A DNA stretch of 64,000 nt from RGIG1681 sp045650505 (GCA_045650505.1 JAZRRE010000031.1:62001-126000), one strand, 5' to 3'. Positions 33,969 to 42,582 are shown, numbered from the stretch's first letter. Translations and numbers: made by a program. The notes: a model not told the origin generated them from the sequence alone.

Positions 33969-34328
33969 ATGAGCGAAAATATTGTTAGTGGAAAAGACTT
34001 TTTAGATAAAATTGTGACTGTTAAAATGGATAGACCATTAGGCACAGCTCACCCAAAACACGGATTCATTTATGAAGTGAATTATGGCTATATTGAAAAC
34101 ACTGTTTCAGGTGATGGAGAAGAACTTGATGCTTATGTGGTTGGTGAACACAAACCACTTGAAACTTTCGAAGGTAGAGTTGTTGCTGTGATTCACAGAA
34201 CCAATGACAACGATGACAAACTTGTTGTTATGGAAGATGGCAGAAATTACACAGATGACCAACTTGAAGCACTTTTAGAGTTTCAAGAAAGATTCTTTAA
34301 GCATATCATTTTAAGACCAAATAAATAA
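33969..34328 (+). CDS. Inorganic pyrophosphatase-like protein, 119 aa
   Basis: The motif RPLGTAHPKHGFIYEVNYGY and GDGEELDAYVVG match the conserved core of family I inorganic pyrophosphatases, in which the Asp cluster binds metal and pyrophosphate. It is shorter than a full enzyme (about 170 residues), as in a group of short Firmicutes homologues, so hydrolytic activity is uncertain. AAAAGGAG precedes the ATG. Probably in an operon with the upstream unknown gene. Confidence 0.75.
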   Translation: MSENIVSGKDFLDKIVTVKMDRPLGTAHPKHGFIYEVNYGYIENTVSGDGEELDAYVVGEHKPLETFEGRVVAVIHRTNDNDDKLVVMEDGRNYTDDQLEALLEFQERFFKHIILRPNK

Positions 34329-34335
34329 ATTTAAA

Positions 34336-34367
34336 CAAAAAAAACGACCAAATTTGGTCGTTTTTTG
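34336..34367. terminator. Bidirectional terminator
   Basis: ACGACCAAA pairs with TTTGGTCGT with A and T runs, between convergent genes. Confidence 0.9.
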
Positions 34368-34375
34368 TTTGCTAA

Positions 34376-35023
34376 TTATTCATTTGAATTAAGTTTTTGG
34401 TTTGTTTCATCTTCATCAGGTTCTTCATTGTCAAGTCTTCGAAGTTCTCTAAATTTAAGTTTTGCTGCAAAAAGACTTTTTCTTGGTTTTTCACGAATGT
34501 CTAAAAAGTTTTGCTTGATTGCTGAAAAGTTTCTGCGAATGATAATTTTTGCAACTTCAAACAAAATGTTGATTACCGTGAAAGTGAATGAAACAACTGC
34601 CCACATCACTGCTGAAAAATCAGTTGTTCCGGTGATGATAAGTGCGTTAACAGCAGTTGCAATTGAAAGCACAAAGTTGAGTGTTTGAATGAAATATTTT
34701 AAAAAGTTGGTTGCACTTTTATAGTTTTTTAGTTGTCTGTTCATTCTTTTTCGATTGCCAAGATTAATCAAAATCAAAAGCAAGAAAGCCACACCATAAA
34801 TCACAAGAATCCACTTAATGAGTGTGGATAAAAATGTGCTTATCGAAAGGTTGTATATAACAAAGAATGTGTATGCTGAATAAATGGTGATTGAAATTAA
34901 GTTCCAAAAGAAAAAGAACACTTGAATTTTTGACCATTTCTCTTTTTTTTCAGGAAGTGGCTGTGGCGTGCTTGCGATATTAGATTCTTTCTCTATTGGT
35001 TTTCTTTTAAATAATTTGAACAT
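34376..35023 (-). CDS. Hypothetical membrane protein, 215 aa, leaderless start
   Basis: A basic N-terminal 30 residues is followed by four membrane helices in two pairs (about 33-60, 65-87, 115-135, 140-162) and a charged tail. I do not recognise the family. There is no ribosome site before the ATG: a consensus -10 box ends seven bases upstream, so the mRNA should start on the ATG. It is divergent from the ABC exporter, with promoters back to back. Confidence 0.75.
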   Translation of the reverse strand: MFKLFKRKPIEKESNIASTPQPLPEKKEKWSKIQVFFFFWNLISITIYSAYTFFVIYNLSISTFLSTLIKWILVIYGVAFLLLILINLGNRKRMNRQLKNYKSATNFLKYFIQTLNFVLSIATAVNALIITGTTDFSAVMWAVVSFTFTVINILFEVAKIIIRRNFSAIKQNFLDIREKPRKSLFAAKLKFRELRRLDNEEPDEDETNQKLNSNE

Positions 35024-35029
35024 AATTAA

Positions 35030-35058
35030 ATTATATTAATTATTTAACTTAAAATCAA
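35030..35058 (-). promoter_or_regulatory. Promoter giving a leaderless transcript of the 35023 gene
   Basis: Minus strand TTGATT (35058-35053), a 17-base spacer, and TATAAT (35035-35030), with exactly six bases before the ATG. Confidence 0.75.
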
Positions 35059-35069
35059 TTAAAAACATA

Positions 35070-35099
35070 TTGAAAAAAATTAATAAATTATATTATAAT
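35070..35099 (+). promoter_or_regulatory. Promoter of the ABC exporter
   Basis: TTGAAA at 35070-35075, an 18-base spacer, and TATAAT at 35094-35099. Confidence 0.7.
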
Positions 35100-35119
35100 A
35101 GGGATACAAAAGGGGTTTT

Positions 35120-36877
35120 ATGGAAAAATTAGAGCTTAAAGCAAAGAAAATTGACACTCATAATATGAGAAAAATGTTTCCTATTTACAAAAAACATAAG
35201 GGAATGTTTGCAGTAACAATGATGTTTATGATAATGTCAGGTATCCTTGGCATTTTGCAACCAATTTTTTCTGCAAATGCGCTTGCAAGTCTTGCAACTG
35301 CACAGTTTGAAGAAGCAATTAGATTCACTCTCATAATGTGTGGAATCAGCCTTATCAAAATTGTGATAAATTGTGTTGAAGAATATTGTTATGTGAAACT
35401 TGTTTTGAAAATGCAATACACCTTAACCGAAATGGTGATAAATGCAATCAACTCAACAAAAATGAAAATTTTAGACAGTACACAGCTTGGTGCTCTTGCC
35501 GAAAGATTATCAGGTGATGTGAACTCGGTTGCTGATGTGTTTATTGATATGCTTGATTTAATTTTTGGCATAATCACAAACCTTGTGTTCCTTTTATATA
35601 TTGCATATTTAAATGTTTATATGTTTTTGATTCTTCTTGGCTATGTTTTGGTGCTTTATATTGTTTGCACCATAAGGTCAAGAATTTGGATTCGTGGAAG
35701 AAAAATCACAAAGAAAGCCAAAGATATTGCTCGTTCTGCTTATTTTGAGCAAATTAATGGCATTCGTGATGTTAAACTTTTAAACATAAAAGAAAATGTT
35801 ACAAAATTTTCAAATGAGAAGCACAAAGAAGCACTTAAAATTGAAAACAGCATAAGCATCAAGAGAAATATCATTCGAAGAGTTCAAACAGCTATTTCAA
35901 CCATTTTTGAACTTACGTTCTTGATTATTGGCATATCGTTTGTTAAAAATGAAATGATTTTACTTGCAGGGCTCTTGGTGGTGTATAACTATTATGGTAG
36001 AGTCGAAAACCTTGTATCGTTTATGTCAAGGTTTAAAGAGTTCAAAGCAGAGGGCGAAATTTCGGCAACACGAATTTTTGAAATTTTGGAAGATTATGAA
36101 AAAGAAGAGTTTGGAACAGAAGAACTTGAAAACTTTTCAGGCAGAATCGAACTTAAAAATGTCAAATTTGGTTACACCGAAGAAGATGAAGTTCTTTCTG
36201 GAATTGATATGGTTTTCGAAGAAAATAAAATCACAGCCATTGTTGGAAAGAGTGGCAGTGGAAAAACAACCATTTTGAGTTTGCTTTCAAAACTTTATGA
36301 CGCAAAGTCGGGTGAAATTTTGCTTGATGACAAAAACATAAACACGCTCACTGAAAAATCTATTCATTCAAACATTGGTGAAATTTCACAGTCGCCTTAT
36401 ATTTTCAACGCAAGCATAAAGCAAAACCTTTTGTTTGTGAAACCCGATGCGACTGATGAAGAACTTGTGAAAGTTTTGAAAGATGCAGAAATTTATAAAG
36501 ATATAAAAAATATGCCGAACGGAATCGACACAGAAATTGGTGAAAATGGCGTTAAACTTTCGGGTGGTCAAAAGCAAAGAGTTGCAATTGCAAGACTGCT
36601 TTTAATGAATAGCAAAGTGATTGTGTTTGATGAAGCCACCAGTGCGCTTGACAATAACAGCCAAAACAAAATTGTTGAAATGCTTGAAAAATATAAAGAA
36701 ATAAAAACAATAATCATTGTTGCACACAGGCTATCAACCATTGTTAATGCTGACAAAATTTATATGCTTGATAATGGAAAAATTATTGCTAGTGGCACAC
36801 ATAAAGAACTTATGCGACATTCAAAAGAATACCACGACCTTTATAAAATGGAAGAAAAAAGTGCAAAAGTTGAATAA
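35120..36877 (+). CDS. ABC exporter half-transporter (membrane plus ATPase domains)
   Basis: Six membrane helices (about residues 25-310) are followed by an ATPase domain: Walker A GKSGSGKTT near 376, signature LSGGQKQR near 479, Walker B VIVFDEATSALD near 500 and the His switch AHRLS. The 585-residue fusion is the half-transporter form, acting as a dimer to export lipids, peptides or drugs. No partner half-transporter lies beside it, so a homodimer is likely. AGGGG ribosome site. Substrate unknown. Confidence 0.93.
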   Translation: MEKLELKAKKIDTHNMRKMFPIYKKHKGMFAVTMMFMIMSGILGILQPIFSANALASLATAQFEEAIRFTLIMCGISLIKIVINCVEEYCYVKLVLKMQYTLTEMVINAINSTKMKILDSTQLGALAERLSGDVNSVADVFIDMLDLIFGIITNLVFLLYIAYLNVYMFLILLGYVLVLYIVCTIRSRIWIRGRKITKKAKDIARSAYFEQINGIRDVKLLNIKENVTKFSNEKHKEALKIENSISIKRNIIRRVQTAISTIFELTFLIIGISFVKNEMILLAGLLVVYNYYGRVENLVSFMSRFKEFKAEGEISATRIFEILEDYEKEEFGTEELENFSGRIELKNVKFGYTEEDEVLSGIDMVFEENKITAIVGKSGSGKTTILSLLSKLYDAKSGEILLDDKNINTLTEKSIHSNIGEISQSPYIFNASIKQNLLFVKPDATDEELVKVLKDAEIYKDIKNMPNGIDTEIGENGVKLSGGQKQRVAIARLLLMNSKVIVFDEATSALDNNSQNKIVEMLEKYKEIKTIIIVAHRLSTIVNADKIYMLDNGKIIASGTHKELMRHSKEYHDLYKMEEKSAKVE

Positions 36878-36878
36878 A

Positions 36879-36909
36879 AAAAAGACTCATTTATGAGTCT
36901 TTTTTATTT
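36879..36909. repeat. 31-bp direct repeat (terminator), left copy
   Basis: Hairpin AAAGACTCAT/ATGAGTCTTT with T run, ending the ABC gene. It is identical to 37416-37446. The last codons of the leftward small gene lie inside it. Confidence 0.85.
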
Positions 36910-37130
36910 ATAAATTCAAGTACAAATTTGATTAAATCTTCATTATTTTCGTGTTCTATTTGTTTTGATAAAAACAAATATTCTTCAAAACTTTTTCGTT
37001 GTTCAAGCGTAAAACTTTCAAAAAGTTTACTTTCAATATTCATTTTATTTAATTCATTGGAAGATAAGTCGTAATTCTTTTCTCTAGGTTTAAGGTATTT
37101 TTCATATATATCTTTAATTAAAGTATTCAT
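36891..37130 (-). CDS. Small helical protein of the XRE module (DUF6809-like), 79 aa
   Basis: The protein is helical and acidic with TLEQRKSFEEYLFLSKQI and LIKFVLEFI, a pattern I associate, without certainty, with small Clostridia proteins called DUF6809. The start at 37130 is chosen because a perfect TTGACA-17-TATAAT promoter ends seven bases before it and no ribosome site exists; an ATG at 37139 would overlap the -10 box. The final residues INKKDS are encoded by the terminator repeat. The divergent neighbour is an XRE regulator. Confidence 0.65.
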   Translation of the reverse strand: MNTLIKDIYEKYLKPREKNYDLSSNELNKMNIESKLFESFTLEQRKSFEEYLFLSKQIEHENNEDLIKFVLEFINKKDS

Positions 37131-37137
37131 ATTTAAC

Positions 37138-37166
37138 ATTATATAAGTAGATTTCTACTATGTCAA
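37138..37166 (-). promoter_or_regulatory. Consensus promoter with operator in its spacer
   Basis: Minus strand TTGACA (37166-37161), a 17-base spacer, and TATAAT (37143-37138). The spacer contains the inverted repeat AGTAGATTTCTACT, a likely XRE operator. Confidence 0.8.
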
Positions 37167-37184
37167 ATAATTTAAGTATTTTTC

Positions 37185-37200
37185 TACTATTATAATAGTA
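37185..37200. promoter_or_regulatory. Perfect 16-bp palindrome at the xre start codon
   Basis: TACTATTATAATAGTA, a perfect palindrome ending on the A of the xre ATG. It shares the CTACTAT half with the other inverted repeat and contains possible -10 boxes (TATTAT, TATAAT). Confidence 0.7.
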
Positions 37201-37409
37201 TGGAAAATAAATTTGCTGAAAGGCTATTTGAATTAAGACAAGAAAGACATTTATCACAAGAATCTGTTGCAAAAGCGATTGGCGTATCTCAAAAGTCTAT
37301 TGATTTTTGGGAAAAGGGTGTTAATGAACCAAAGTTAAGTTACATCGTTAAACTTGCAATATTTTTTAATGTATCTTGTGATTTTTTAACAGGTTTAAAA
37401 GATGAATAA
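37200..37409 (+). CDS. XRE-family DNA-binding protein, 69 aa
   Basis: It is a single lambda-repressor-type helix-turn-helix domain: ERLFELRQERHLSQESVAKAIGVSQKSIDFWEKG, followed by the third helix region and a short tail. The size is that of a minimal Cro/C1 regulator. No ribosome site precedes the ATG, which lies on a perfect palindrome with overlapping -10-like boxes, so leaderless translation and self-repression are likely. It is divergent from the small helical gene and flanked by the 31-bp repeat. Confidence 0.85.
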   Translation: MENKFAERLFELRQERHLSQESVAKAIGVSQKSIDFWEKGVNEPKLSYIVKLAIFFNVSCDFLTGLKDE

Positions 37410-37415
37410 AAAAAC

Positions 37416-37446
37416 AAAAAGACTCATTTATGAGTCTTTTTTATTT
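37416..37446. repeat. 31-bp direct repeat (terminator), right copy
   Basis: Same 31 bases as 36879-36909. It ends xre on one strand and the mnmE-mnmG operon on the other. Confidence 0.85.
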
Positions 37447-37448
37447 GT

Positions 37449-37928
37449 TTAATTGTTCGAATTTATTAGTTCAGTGTGCTTTTCATCGATATATTTAAGG
37501 AATGCTTCAAGTTCGGTTTTGTTTTCAGGGTTGTTGATTTTATAGTGTCTTGAAACAAGTGTCTTTAAAAGCTCATAGTTTTCATATCTTGAAATGGCAA
37601 GGTTTTTGAGCGCAAGTTTGTCGGCAGATAAAAGTGCTGAAAAACTTTCAATCAAGTCTTCAAGTGGTCTGCCGTTTGCGGAAAGCATATTGTTGCTCAT
37701 ATCTTGAATCAAAAATTCTAAAAACATTTTGAGTTCTGCAACAGGTTGTTCGGTTTCTGCGTATTGTTCTTTAATGAACTTTGATTCGAAATCGTTAACC
37801 GCATAAATGCCATCACGAAGAAGTTTCTTTTCAAGTTTTTCATCAAAGTTAACTTCATCGACATAAAGCATAAAATAACCAGCGTTGTCATAAGTGTTTT
37901 TAATTTCAATAAGTTCTTCTTTATTCAT
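37449..37928 (-). CDS. Hypothetical protein downstream of mnmG, 159 aa
   Basis: Soluble, helical and acidic, with no recognised domain. It starts 18 bases after the mnmG stop with its own AAAGGA site and has no separate promoter, so it is the last gene of the mnmE-GNAT-mnmG operon. Nothing in the sequence links it to tRNA modification other than position. Confidence 0.75.
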   Translation of the reverse strand: MNKEELIEIKNTYDNAGYFMLYVDEVNFDEKLEKKLLRDGIYAVNDFESKFIKEQYAETEQPVAELKMFLEFLIQDMSNNMLSANGRPLEDLIESFSALLSADKLALKNLAISRYENYELLKTLVSRHYKINNPENKTELEAFLKYIDEKHTELINSNN

Positions 37929-37946
37929 AAAACTTTCCTTTAAAAT

Positions 37947-39863
37947 TTATTTTAAATACATAAGAAGCACGGTGATGTCTGCAGGGCTAACGCCTGAAAT
38001 TCGGCTTGCCATTCCAACAGAAAGTGGCTTGATTTTGTTAAGCTTTTCACGAGCCTCAAGGCGAAGTCCATCAAGTTTTAAATAATCAAAATCGGCAGGA
38101 ATCTTCTTTTCTTCAAGTTTCTTTGCTTGAAGGGCTTGCTCTTGTTGACGAGCAAGATAGCCTGAATATTTGGTGTCTATTTCAACAGCGGTAACAACTT
38201 CTCTTGAGTATCCCTTGAAAAGTTTAAGAGCCTTGTTAAGTGCTTCAAGGGTAACTGCTGGGCGTTTGATTAAACTTTCAACAGTTGCACCGTGTTCTGG
38301 GAATTTTTCGCCAACACTTTCTAAAAATGCTTTGAGTTCTTTGGTTGGTTTAAGGTTTTGTTTAATTTCGGTTTTAAGTTTTTCAATATTTCTCATTTTG
38401 CGTTTAAACTTGTTATAACGCTTGTCATCAACAAGACCAACTTTTCTTCCAATTTCAGTGAGTCTTTGGTCTGCGTTGTCTTGGCGAAGAATAAGTCTAA
38501 ACTCTGCGCGGCTGGTCATCATTCTATATGGTTCGTTTGTGCCTTTTGTGGTAAGGTCATCAATCAAAACGCCGATGTATGCTTCATCACGTTTTAAAAC
38601 AATTTGCTCTTTGCCTTGAAGGTAAAGTGAAGCGTTGATTCCGGCAACAATGCCTTGACCTGCGGCTTCTTCATAACCAGAAGTTCCGTTAATTTGTCCC
38701 GCACAGAAAATGCCTTTAACTTTTTTAAACTCAAGTGTTGCATATAAATTAAGTGGGTCAATGCAGTCATATTCAATGGCGTAGGCATATTTCAAAATTT
38801 TGGTTTTTTCCATACCTTCAATAGACTCAACCATTTTGTGTTGAATGTCCATTGGCATACTTGTGCTCATACCTTGAATATAAATTGTGTTGTCATCAAG
38901 GGTTTCTGGTTCAAGGAAAATTTGGTGTCTGTCTTTATCTGAAAAACGAACAAACTTTGATTCAATTGAAGGGCAATATCTTGGACCTTCTCCGGTAATC
39001 ACACCTGAATACATTGGCGCTTTGTCAAGGTTGTTCATAATGATATCTTTGGTTGCTGGGGAAGTGTATCCAAGCCAGCAAGAACGAATATTTTTGTTAG
39101 CTTTTTTTGTAAGGAACGAAAAAGTTTGAATGTTTGTGTCGCCTTGTTGTTCGGTGAATTTTGAATAATCAATGGTGTCACCATCAACACGAGGAGGGGT
39201 TCCCGTTTTGAAACGAAGCACATCAAAACCAATATCGATAAGTGATTTTGTTAAACCTTTTGCATAAGGGAAACCTGATGGACCTGAATCTTTAATAATT
39301 TCACCGGTGATTGTTCTAGCGTTCAAATAAACGCCGGTTGTGAGAACCACTGCTTTGGTGTAAAAAGTTTTTCCATCAGCAGTTTTAACAGCTTTAAGCT
39401 CACCATTTTCAACAACAACTTCGGTGCATTCTCCATCATAAATATAAAGGTTTTCTTGGTTCTCAAGAGTTTTTTGCATTGAGCGGTGATAGCCGGTTTT
39501 GTCAATTTGTGCACGAAGACTTTGAACAGCAGGGCCTTTTCCCATATTGAGCATACGAAGTTGAATGGTGTTTTTATCAGCTTCAATACCCATTTGACCA
39601 CCGAGTGCATCGACTTCACAAACAATGTGTCCTTTTGCTGTTCCACCAATGCTTGGGTTGCAAGGAAGGAACGCAATGTTGTCACGAACAAGGTTAATGA
39701 TGAGTGTTTTTTGACCGGTTCTTGCAAGGGCTAAACAAGCCTCACAACCTGCGTGACCAGCACCAACAACAACAGCATCAAAAGACTCACCATCAGTGAT
39801 GGTGTATTCTTTGTTTTCTATATTCTTTTCATAGTCGGTGATGTCGTAATTTTGACTATTCAT
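37947..39863 (-). CDS. mnmG: tRNA uridine 34 cmnm5-modification enzyme, FAD subunit
   Basis: MnmG works with MnmE to place the carboxymethylaminomethyl group on U34 of several tRNAs. The FAD-binding VVVGAGHAGCEA lies near residue 32, and the PCNPSIGG block with catalytic Cys and the C-terminal helical domain are present. About 638 residues, normal. AGGAG fixes the start at 39863, eight bases from the preceding GNAT gene; a longer N-terminus would overlap that gene. Confidence 0.97.
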   Translation of the reverse strand: MNSQNYDITDYEKNIENKEYTITDGESFDAVVVGAGHAGCEACLALARTGQKTLIINLVRDNIAFLPCNPSIGGTAKGHIVCEVDALGGQMGIEADKNTIQLRMLNMGKGPAVQSLRAQIDKTGYHRSMQKTLENQENLYIYDGECTEVVVENGELKAVKTADGKTFYTKAVVLTTGVYLNARTITGEIIKDSGPSGFPYAKGLTKSLIDIGFDVLRFKTGTPPRVDGDTIDYSKFTEQQGDTNIQTFSFLTKKANKNIRSCWLGYTSPATKDIIMNNLDKAPMYSGVITGEGPRYCPSIESKFVRFSDKDRHQIFLEPETLDDNTIYIQGMSTSMPMDIQHKMVESIEGMEKTKILKYAYAIEYDCIDPLNLYATLEFKKVKGIFCAGQINGTSGYEEAAGQGIVAGINASLYLQGKEQIVLKRDEAYIGVLIDDLTTKGTNEPYRMMTSRAEFRLILRQDNADQRLTEIGRKVGLVDDKRYNKFKRKMRNIEKLKTEIKQNLKPTKELKAFLESVGEKFPEHGATVESLIKRPAVTLEALNKALKLFKGYSREVVTAVEIDTKYSGYLARQQEQALQAKKLEEKKIPADFDYLKLDGLRLEAREKLNKIKPLSVGMASRISGVSPADITVLLMYLK

Positions 39864-39871
39864 AAGTTCTC

Positions 39872-40432
39872 CTAAATTTTTTCTTTTTTTGAAGCAATCA
39901 CGCTTTGAAGTGATTTGTTCAATGTTTTTGCACAAAGATAATCTTCGCTGTTTGTTTGTTCAAGTTCAAAACCGAAGTTTGAAAACAAGTGTTTGCTTGC
40001 TTCGTTGTCTTTGTGAATATAACAGAAAATGCTTTTTGGTTTAATGCCTGCGTGCTTTTTGAAGTTTCCAAAAAGTTCAGTTAGCATTTCGTTTCCATAA
40101 CCCAAGTGTTGATAGTTTGGGTTTAAAACAATGTATTGAAAAAACATTTCTGGGTGAGGGGTGTCGATGTCAAACACATCGAAAATAATAAACCCCAAAA
40201 TTTCGTTTTTGTCAGTTTTTGCAACCAGCATTTTTTTGATTTCACTTTTGCCGATTGAAAAATGTTCATAATTGGTGGCAATAAGCTCTCCAAGACCAAA
40301 AATAAGGTCGTCTTCTAAAATGAAATGTCTGATTGATTCATACTCTGGCTTTCCGCGATAAAGGGTGTCCCAACTTTCAATTTGAGGCTTGTCAGCTTCA
40401 AGATTTATTGGTTCAAGTTTAAAAGTTTTCAT
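39872..40432 (-). CDS. GNAT-family acetyltransferase
   Basis: The acetyl-CoA loop is seen as VLNPNYQHLGYGNEML (about residues 100-115), and the closing ASKHLFSNFGFELEQT is the usual last strand region. It would transfer an acyl group to a small molecule or a protein N-terminus; I cannot say which. It lies between mnmE and mnmG, with 17 and 8 base gaps, so it is made with the tRNA modification enzymes. Ends in TAG. Confidence 0.88.
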   Translation of the reverse strand: MKTFKLEPINLEADKPQIESWDTLYRGKPEYESIRHFILEDDLIFGLGELIATNYEHFSIGKSEIKKMLVAKTDKNEILGFIIFDVFDIDTPHPEMFFQYIVLNPNYQHLGYGNEMLTELFGNFKKHAGIKPKSIFCYIHKDNEASKHLFSNFGFELEQTNSEDYLCAKTLNKSLQSVIASKKEKI

Positions 40433-40449
40433 AAGCGATTCCTTTAGTT

Positions 40450-41805
40450 TTATTTTCCTAAACAGAATTTTTTGAAAATAGCGTCGATAATTTCTTCACT
40501 TGTGGTATTTCCTGTGATTTCGCCGATTGCATTATAAGCCTCTTTGATATCAATCGAAACAAGGTCAAGAGTGTCAGCAGAAATATTTTCTGCTGCTTGG
40601 TCAAGTGCTTGTTTTGCACGGGTGAGGGCATCTTTGTGGCGTTCATTTGTGATAACCACACTGTCAGCAGGAATGCTTGAAATTTGTGTGAGTTCCAAAA
40701 TTTTAGCTTTAAGTTCGTTAACACCAGAGCCTGTTGCTGTGCTGATTAAAATTTCATTTTCAAAAACCTTGTCATTTTTTGTTTCAAGGTCGCTCTTTGT
40801 TTTCAAAACGATATATTTTGAGTTTTGAATGCTGTCAAAAATTTCAGCATCTTCTTTTGAAAATTCTCTTGATGAGTCAACAAGAAAAAGCACAATGTCT
40901 GCTTGCTTGATTAAATTTTTTGCTTTGTCAACGCCAATTTTTTCAACCTTGTCAGCGGTGTCGTGAATGCCAGCGGTGTCAATAAGATTAACCTTTACAT
41001 CATCAAGCAAGAAACTGTCTTCAATGGTGTCACGAGTTGTTCCTGCAACATCGGTAACGATTGCTCTTTCTTTTTGAAGAAGGAAATTGAGAAGACTAGA
41101 TTTTCCAACATTAGGTTTTCCAACAATCAAAACATTGATTCCGGATTTGATTAAACTTCCGGCTTTGGCAGTTTTCAAAACTTCGCCAATTTTTGAAGAT
41201 AGGGCAGTGAGCCTTTCTTTAACATTTGCTTTTGTGATATATTCAATGGTTTCTTCAGGGTAATCAAAAGAAACTTCAATTTCGCTTAAGATATCAGTGA
41301 GTTCATTAGCAGCATCAAATGCGAGTTTGCTTAAGTTTCCTGAAAGAAGTTTAAATCCTGCACGAACTTCTGCGTCACTTTCAGCATTAATCATATCAAT
41401 CATACCTTCGGCAGAAGAAAGTGTCATTTTTCCATTCAAGAATGCACGCTTTGTAAACTCTCCATTAGTTGCAAGTCGTGCACCAAGTTTTAAGCATTCC
41501 TTGGTGATTCCGTTTGCGATTTGTGTTCCACCGTGACATTGAAATTCAACAAGGTCTTCACCGGTGTAAGTGAATGGTGCTTTGAACACAACGCACATAG
41601 CCTGCTCATCAAAAGCACTTGTTTTCACTGTTCCAAGAGTAAGCATTCTTGGGGTGAGCATAGATGCTGTTTTATTTTTTGCAGTAGAAAAGAGCTGGTC
41701 AGCAATTTTGATTGCATTTTCACCAGAAAGTCTAACTATAGAAATCGCACCAGAGCTTGCTCCGGTTGAGATTGCAACGATTGTTTCTTGATTTAAATTT
41801 GCCAT
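40450..41805 (-). CDS. mnmE: tRNA modification GTPase
   Basis: MnmE is the GTPase partner of MnmG. The N-terminal formyl-THF-binding domain is followed by the G domain in the helical region: GKPNVGKSS, TTRD, DTAG and a G4 loop reading TKSD instead of NKxD. It ends CLGK, the CxGK tail with the functional Cys. Start at 41805: no ribosome site, and an extended TATAAT promoter ends nine bases upstream, so a very short or absent leader is likely. An in-frame TTG at 41814 is the alternative. Confidence 0.96.
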   Translation of the reverse strand: MANLNQETIVAISTGASSGAISIVRLSGENAIKIADQLFSTAKNKTASMLTPRMLTLGTVKTSAFDEQAMCVVFKAPFTYTGEDLVEFQCHGGTQIANGITKECLKLGARLATNGEFTKRAFLNGKMTLSSAEGMIDMINAESDAEVRAGFKLLSGNLSKLAFDAANELTDILSEIEVSFDYPEETIEYITKANVKERLTALSSKIGEVLKTAKAGSLIKSGINVLIVGKPNVGKSSLLNFLLQKERAIVTDVAGTTRDTIEDSFLLDDVKVNLIDTAGIHDTADKVEKIGVDKAKNLIKQADIVLFLVDSSREFSKEDAEIFDSIQNSKYIVLKTKSDLETKNDKVFENEILISTATGSGVNELKAKILELTQISSIPADSVVITNERHKDALTRAKQALDQAAENISADTLDLVSIDIKEAYNAIGEITGNTTSEEIIDAIFKKFCLGK

Positions 41806-41814
41806 AACAAACAA

Positions 41815-41842
41815 ATTATAACACTTTTTAAAGATTTTTCAA
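41815..41842 (-). promoter_or_regulatory. Promoter of the mnmE operon
   Basis: Minus strand TTGAAA (41842-41837), a 16-base spacer, and TATAAT (41820-41815) with extended TG. Confidence 0.75.
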
Positions 41843-41921
41843 TAATATTTTGTTATTTTTTAATAATTTAAATAATTTTTATTTTTAAGGCAAAGTTTAG
41901 AAAATTATATAAATCAAAGAT

Positions 41922-41951
41922 TTGTTTAAATGATTTTAGTTGTGATATAAT
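41922..41951 (+). promoter_or_regulatory. Promoter of the 41978 gene
   Basis: TTGTTT at 41922-41927, an 18-base spacer, and TATAAT at 41946-41951 with extended TG. Confidence 0.65.
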
Positions 41952-41977
41952 GAAAAAGTAAAGGAAATGGTGGCAAA

Positions 41978-42577
41978 ATGTTAGATTTAGAAGAGATTAG
42001 AAAAGAAGATATGGCAAATGGAAGATTCGATATTTATACCGATGATATCGACTTCACTGATGAACAATACACCGAACTTCGATTGAAAGATAAAGTTAGA
42101 GTTTCAAGTATAAATCCTGTTGATATTGAAAATTCAGCAATTTTTGAACATATTAAAAAAGTAACAGATTACATAAAGCGTGTGGCAGATGCTGTTCTTC
42201 CAAACGGATATAGGGTGATTGATAACAAAATTATGTCTTATGTTAAAGTGATTTTAAATGAGGTTCATAAAAACCCTTATGCCCTAGAAAATGTGAGTGA
42301 AGAACTTTTCAAAGAAAATTATTTGCTTGAGGCAATTTTGTTTCGTGATGTTATTACAAGAGCAAATGCTTATAAACTTCAATATGGTGATGATGCTGAT
42401 GATGATGTGCTTGGTGCTCTTTATGCTGAATTTACAATAAGAGAAGAAATTGTTAAGCGCAAAAAATATCGTCAAAGAAATTTTAGCAAAAACATTGTTG
42501 TTAAAAGAACAGATGAAGTTCTTAACCATGATGATAGATATGATGTTTCAAAAATTCATCTTGATGATGAATATTAA
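41978..42577 (+). CDS. Hypothetical protein, 199 aa
   Basis: Soluble and mostly helical with an acidic patch (QYGDDADDDVLG) near residue 140 and a basic stretch KRKKYRQRNFSKN near 160. No domain I recognise. AAAGGAAATGG lies before the ATG. It stands alone, pointing against the surrounding leftward housekeeping operons and sharing a terminator with jag. Confidence 0.75.
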   Translation: MLDLEEIRKEDMANGRFDIYTDDIDFTDEQYTELRLKDKVRVSSINPVDIENSAIFEHIKKVTDYIKRVADAVLPNGYRVIDNKIMSYVKVILNEVHKNPYALENVSEELFKENYLLEAILFRDVITRANAYKLQYGDDADDDVLGALYAEFTIREEIVKRKKYRQRNFSKNIVVKRTDEVLNHDDRYDVSKIHLDDEY

Positions 42578-42582
42578 ACAAA

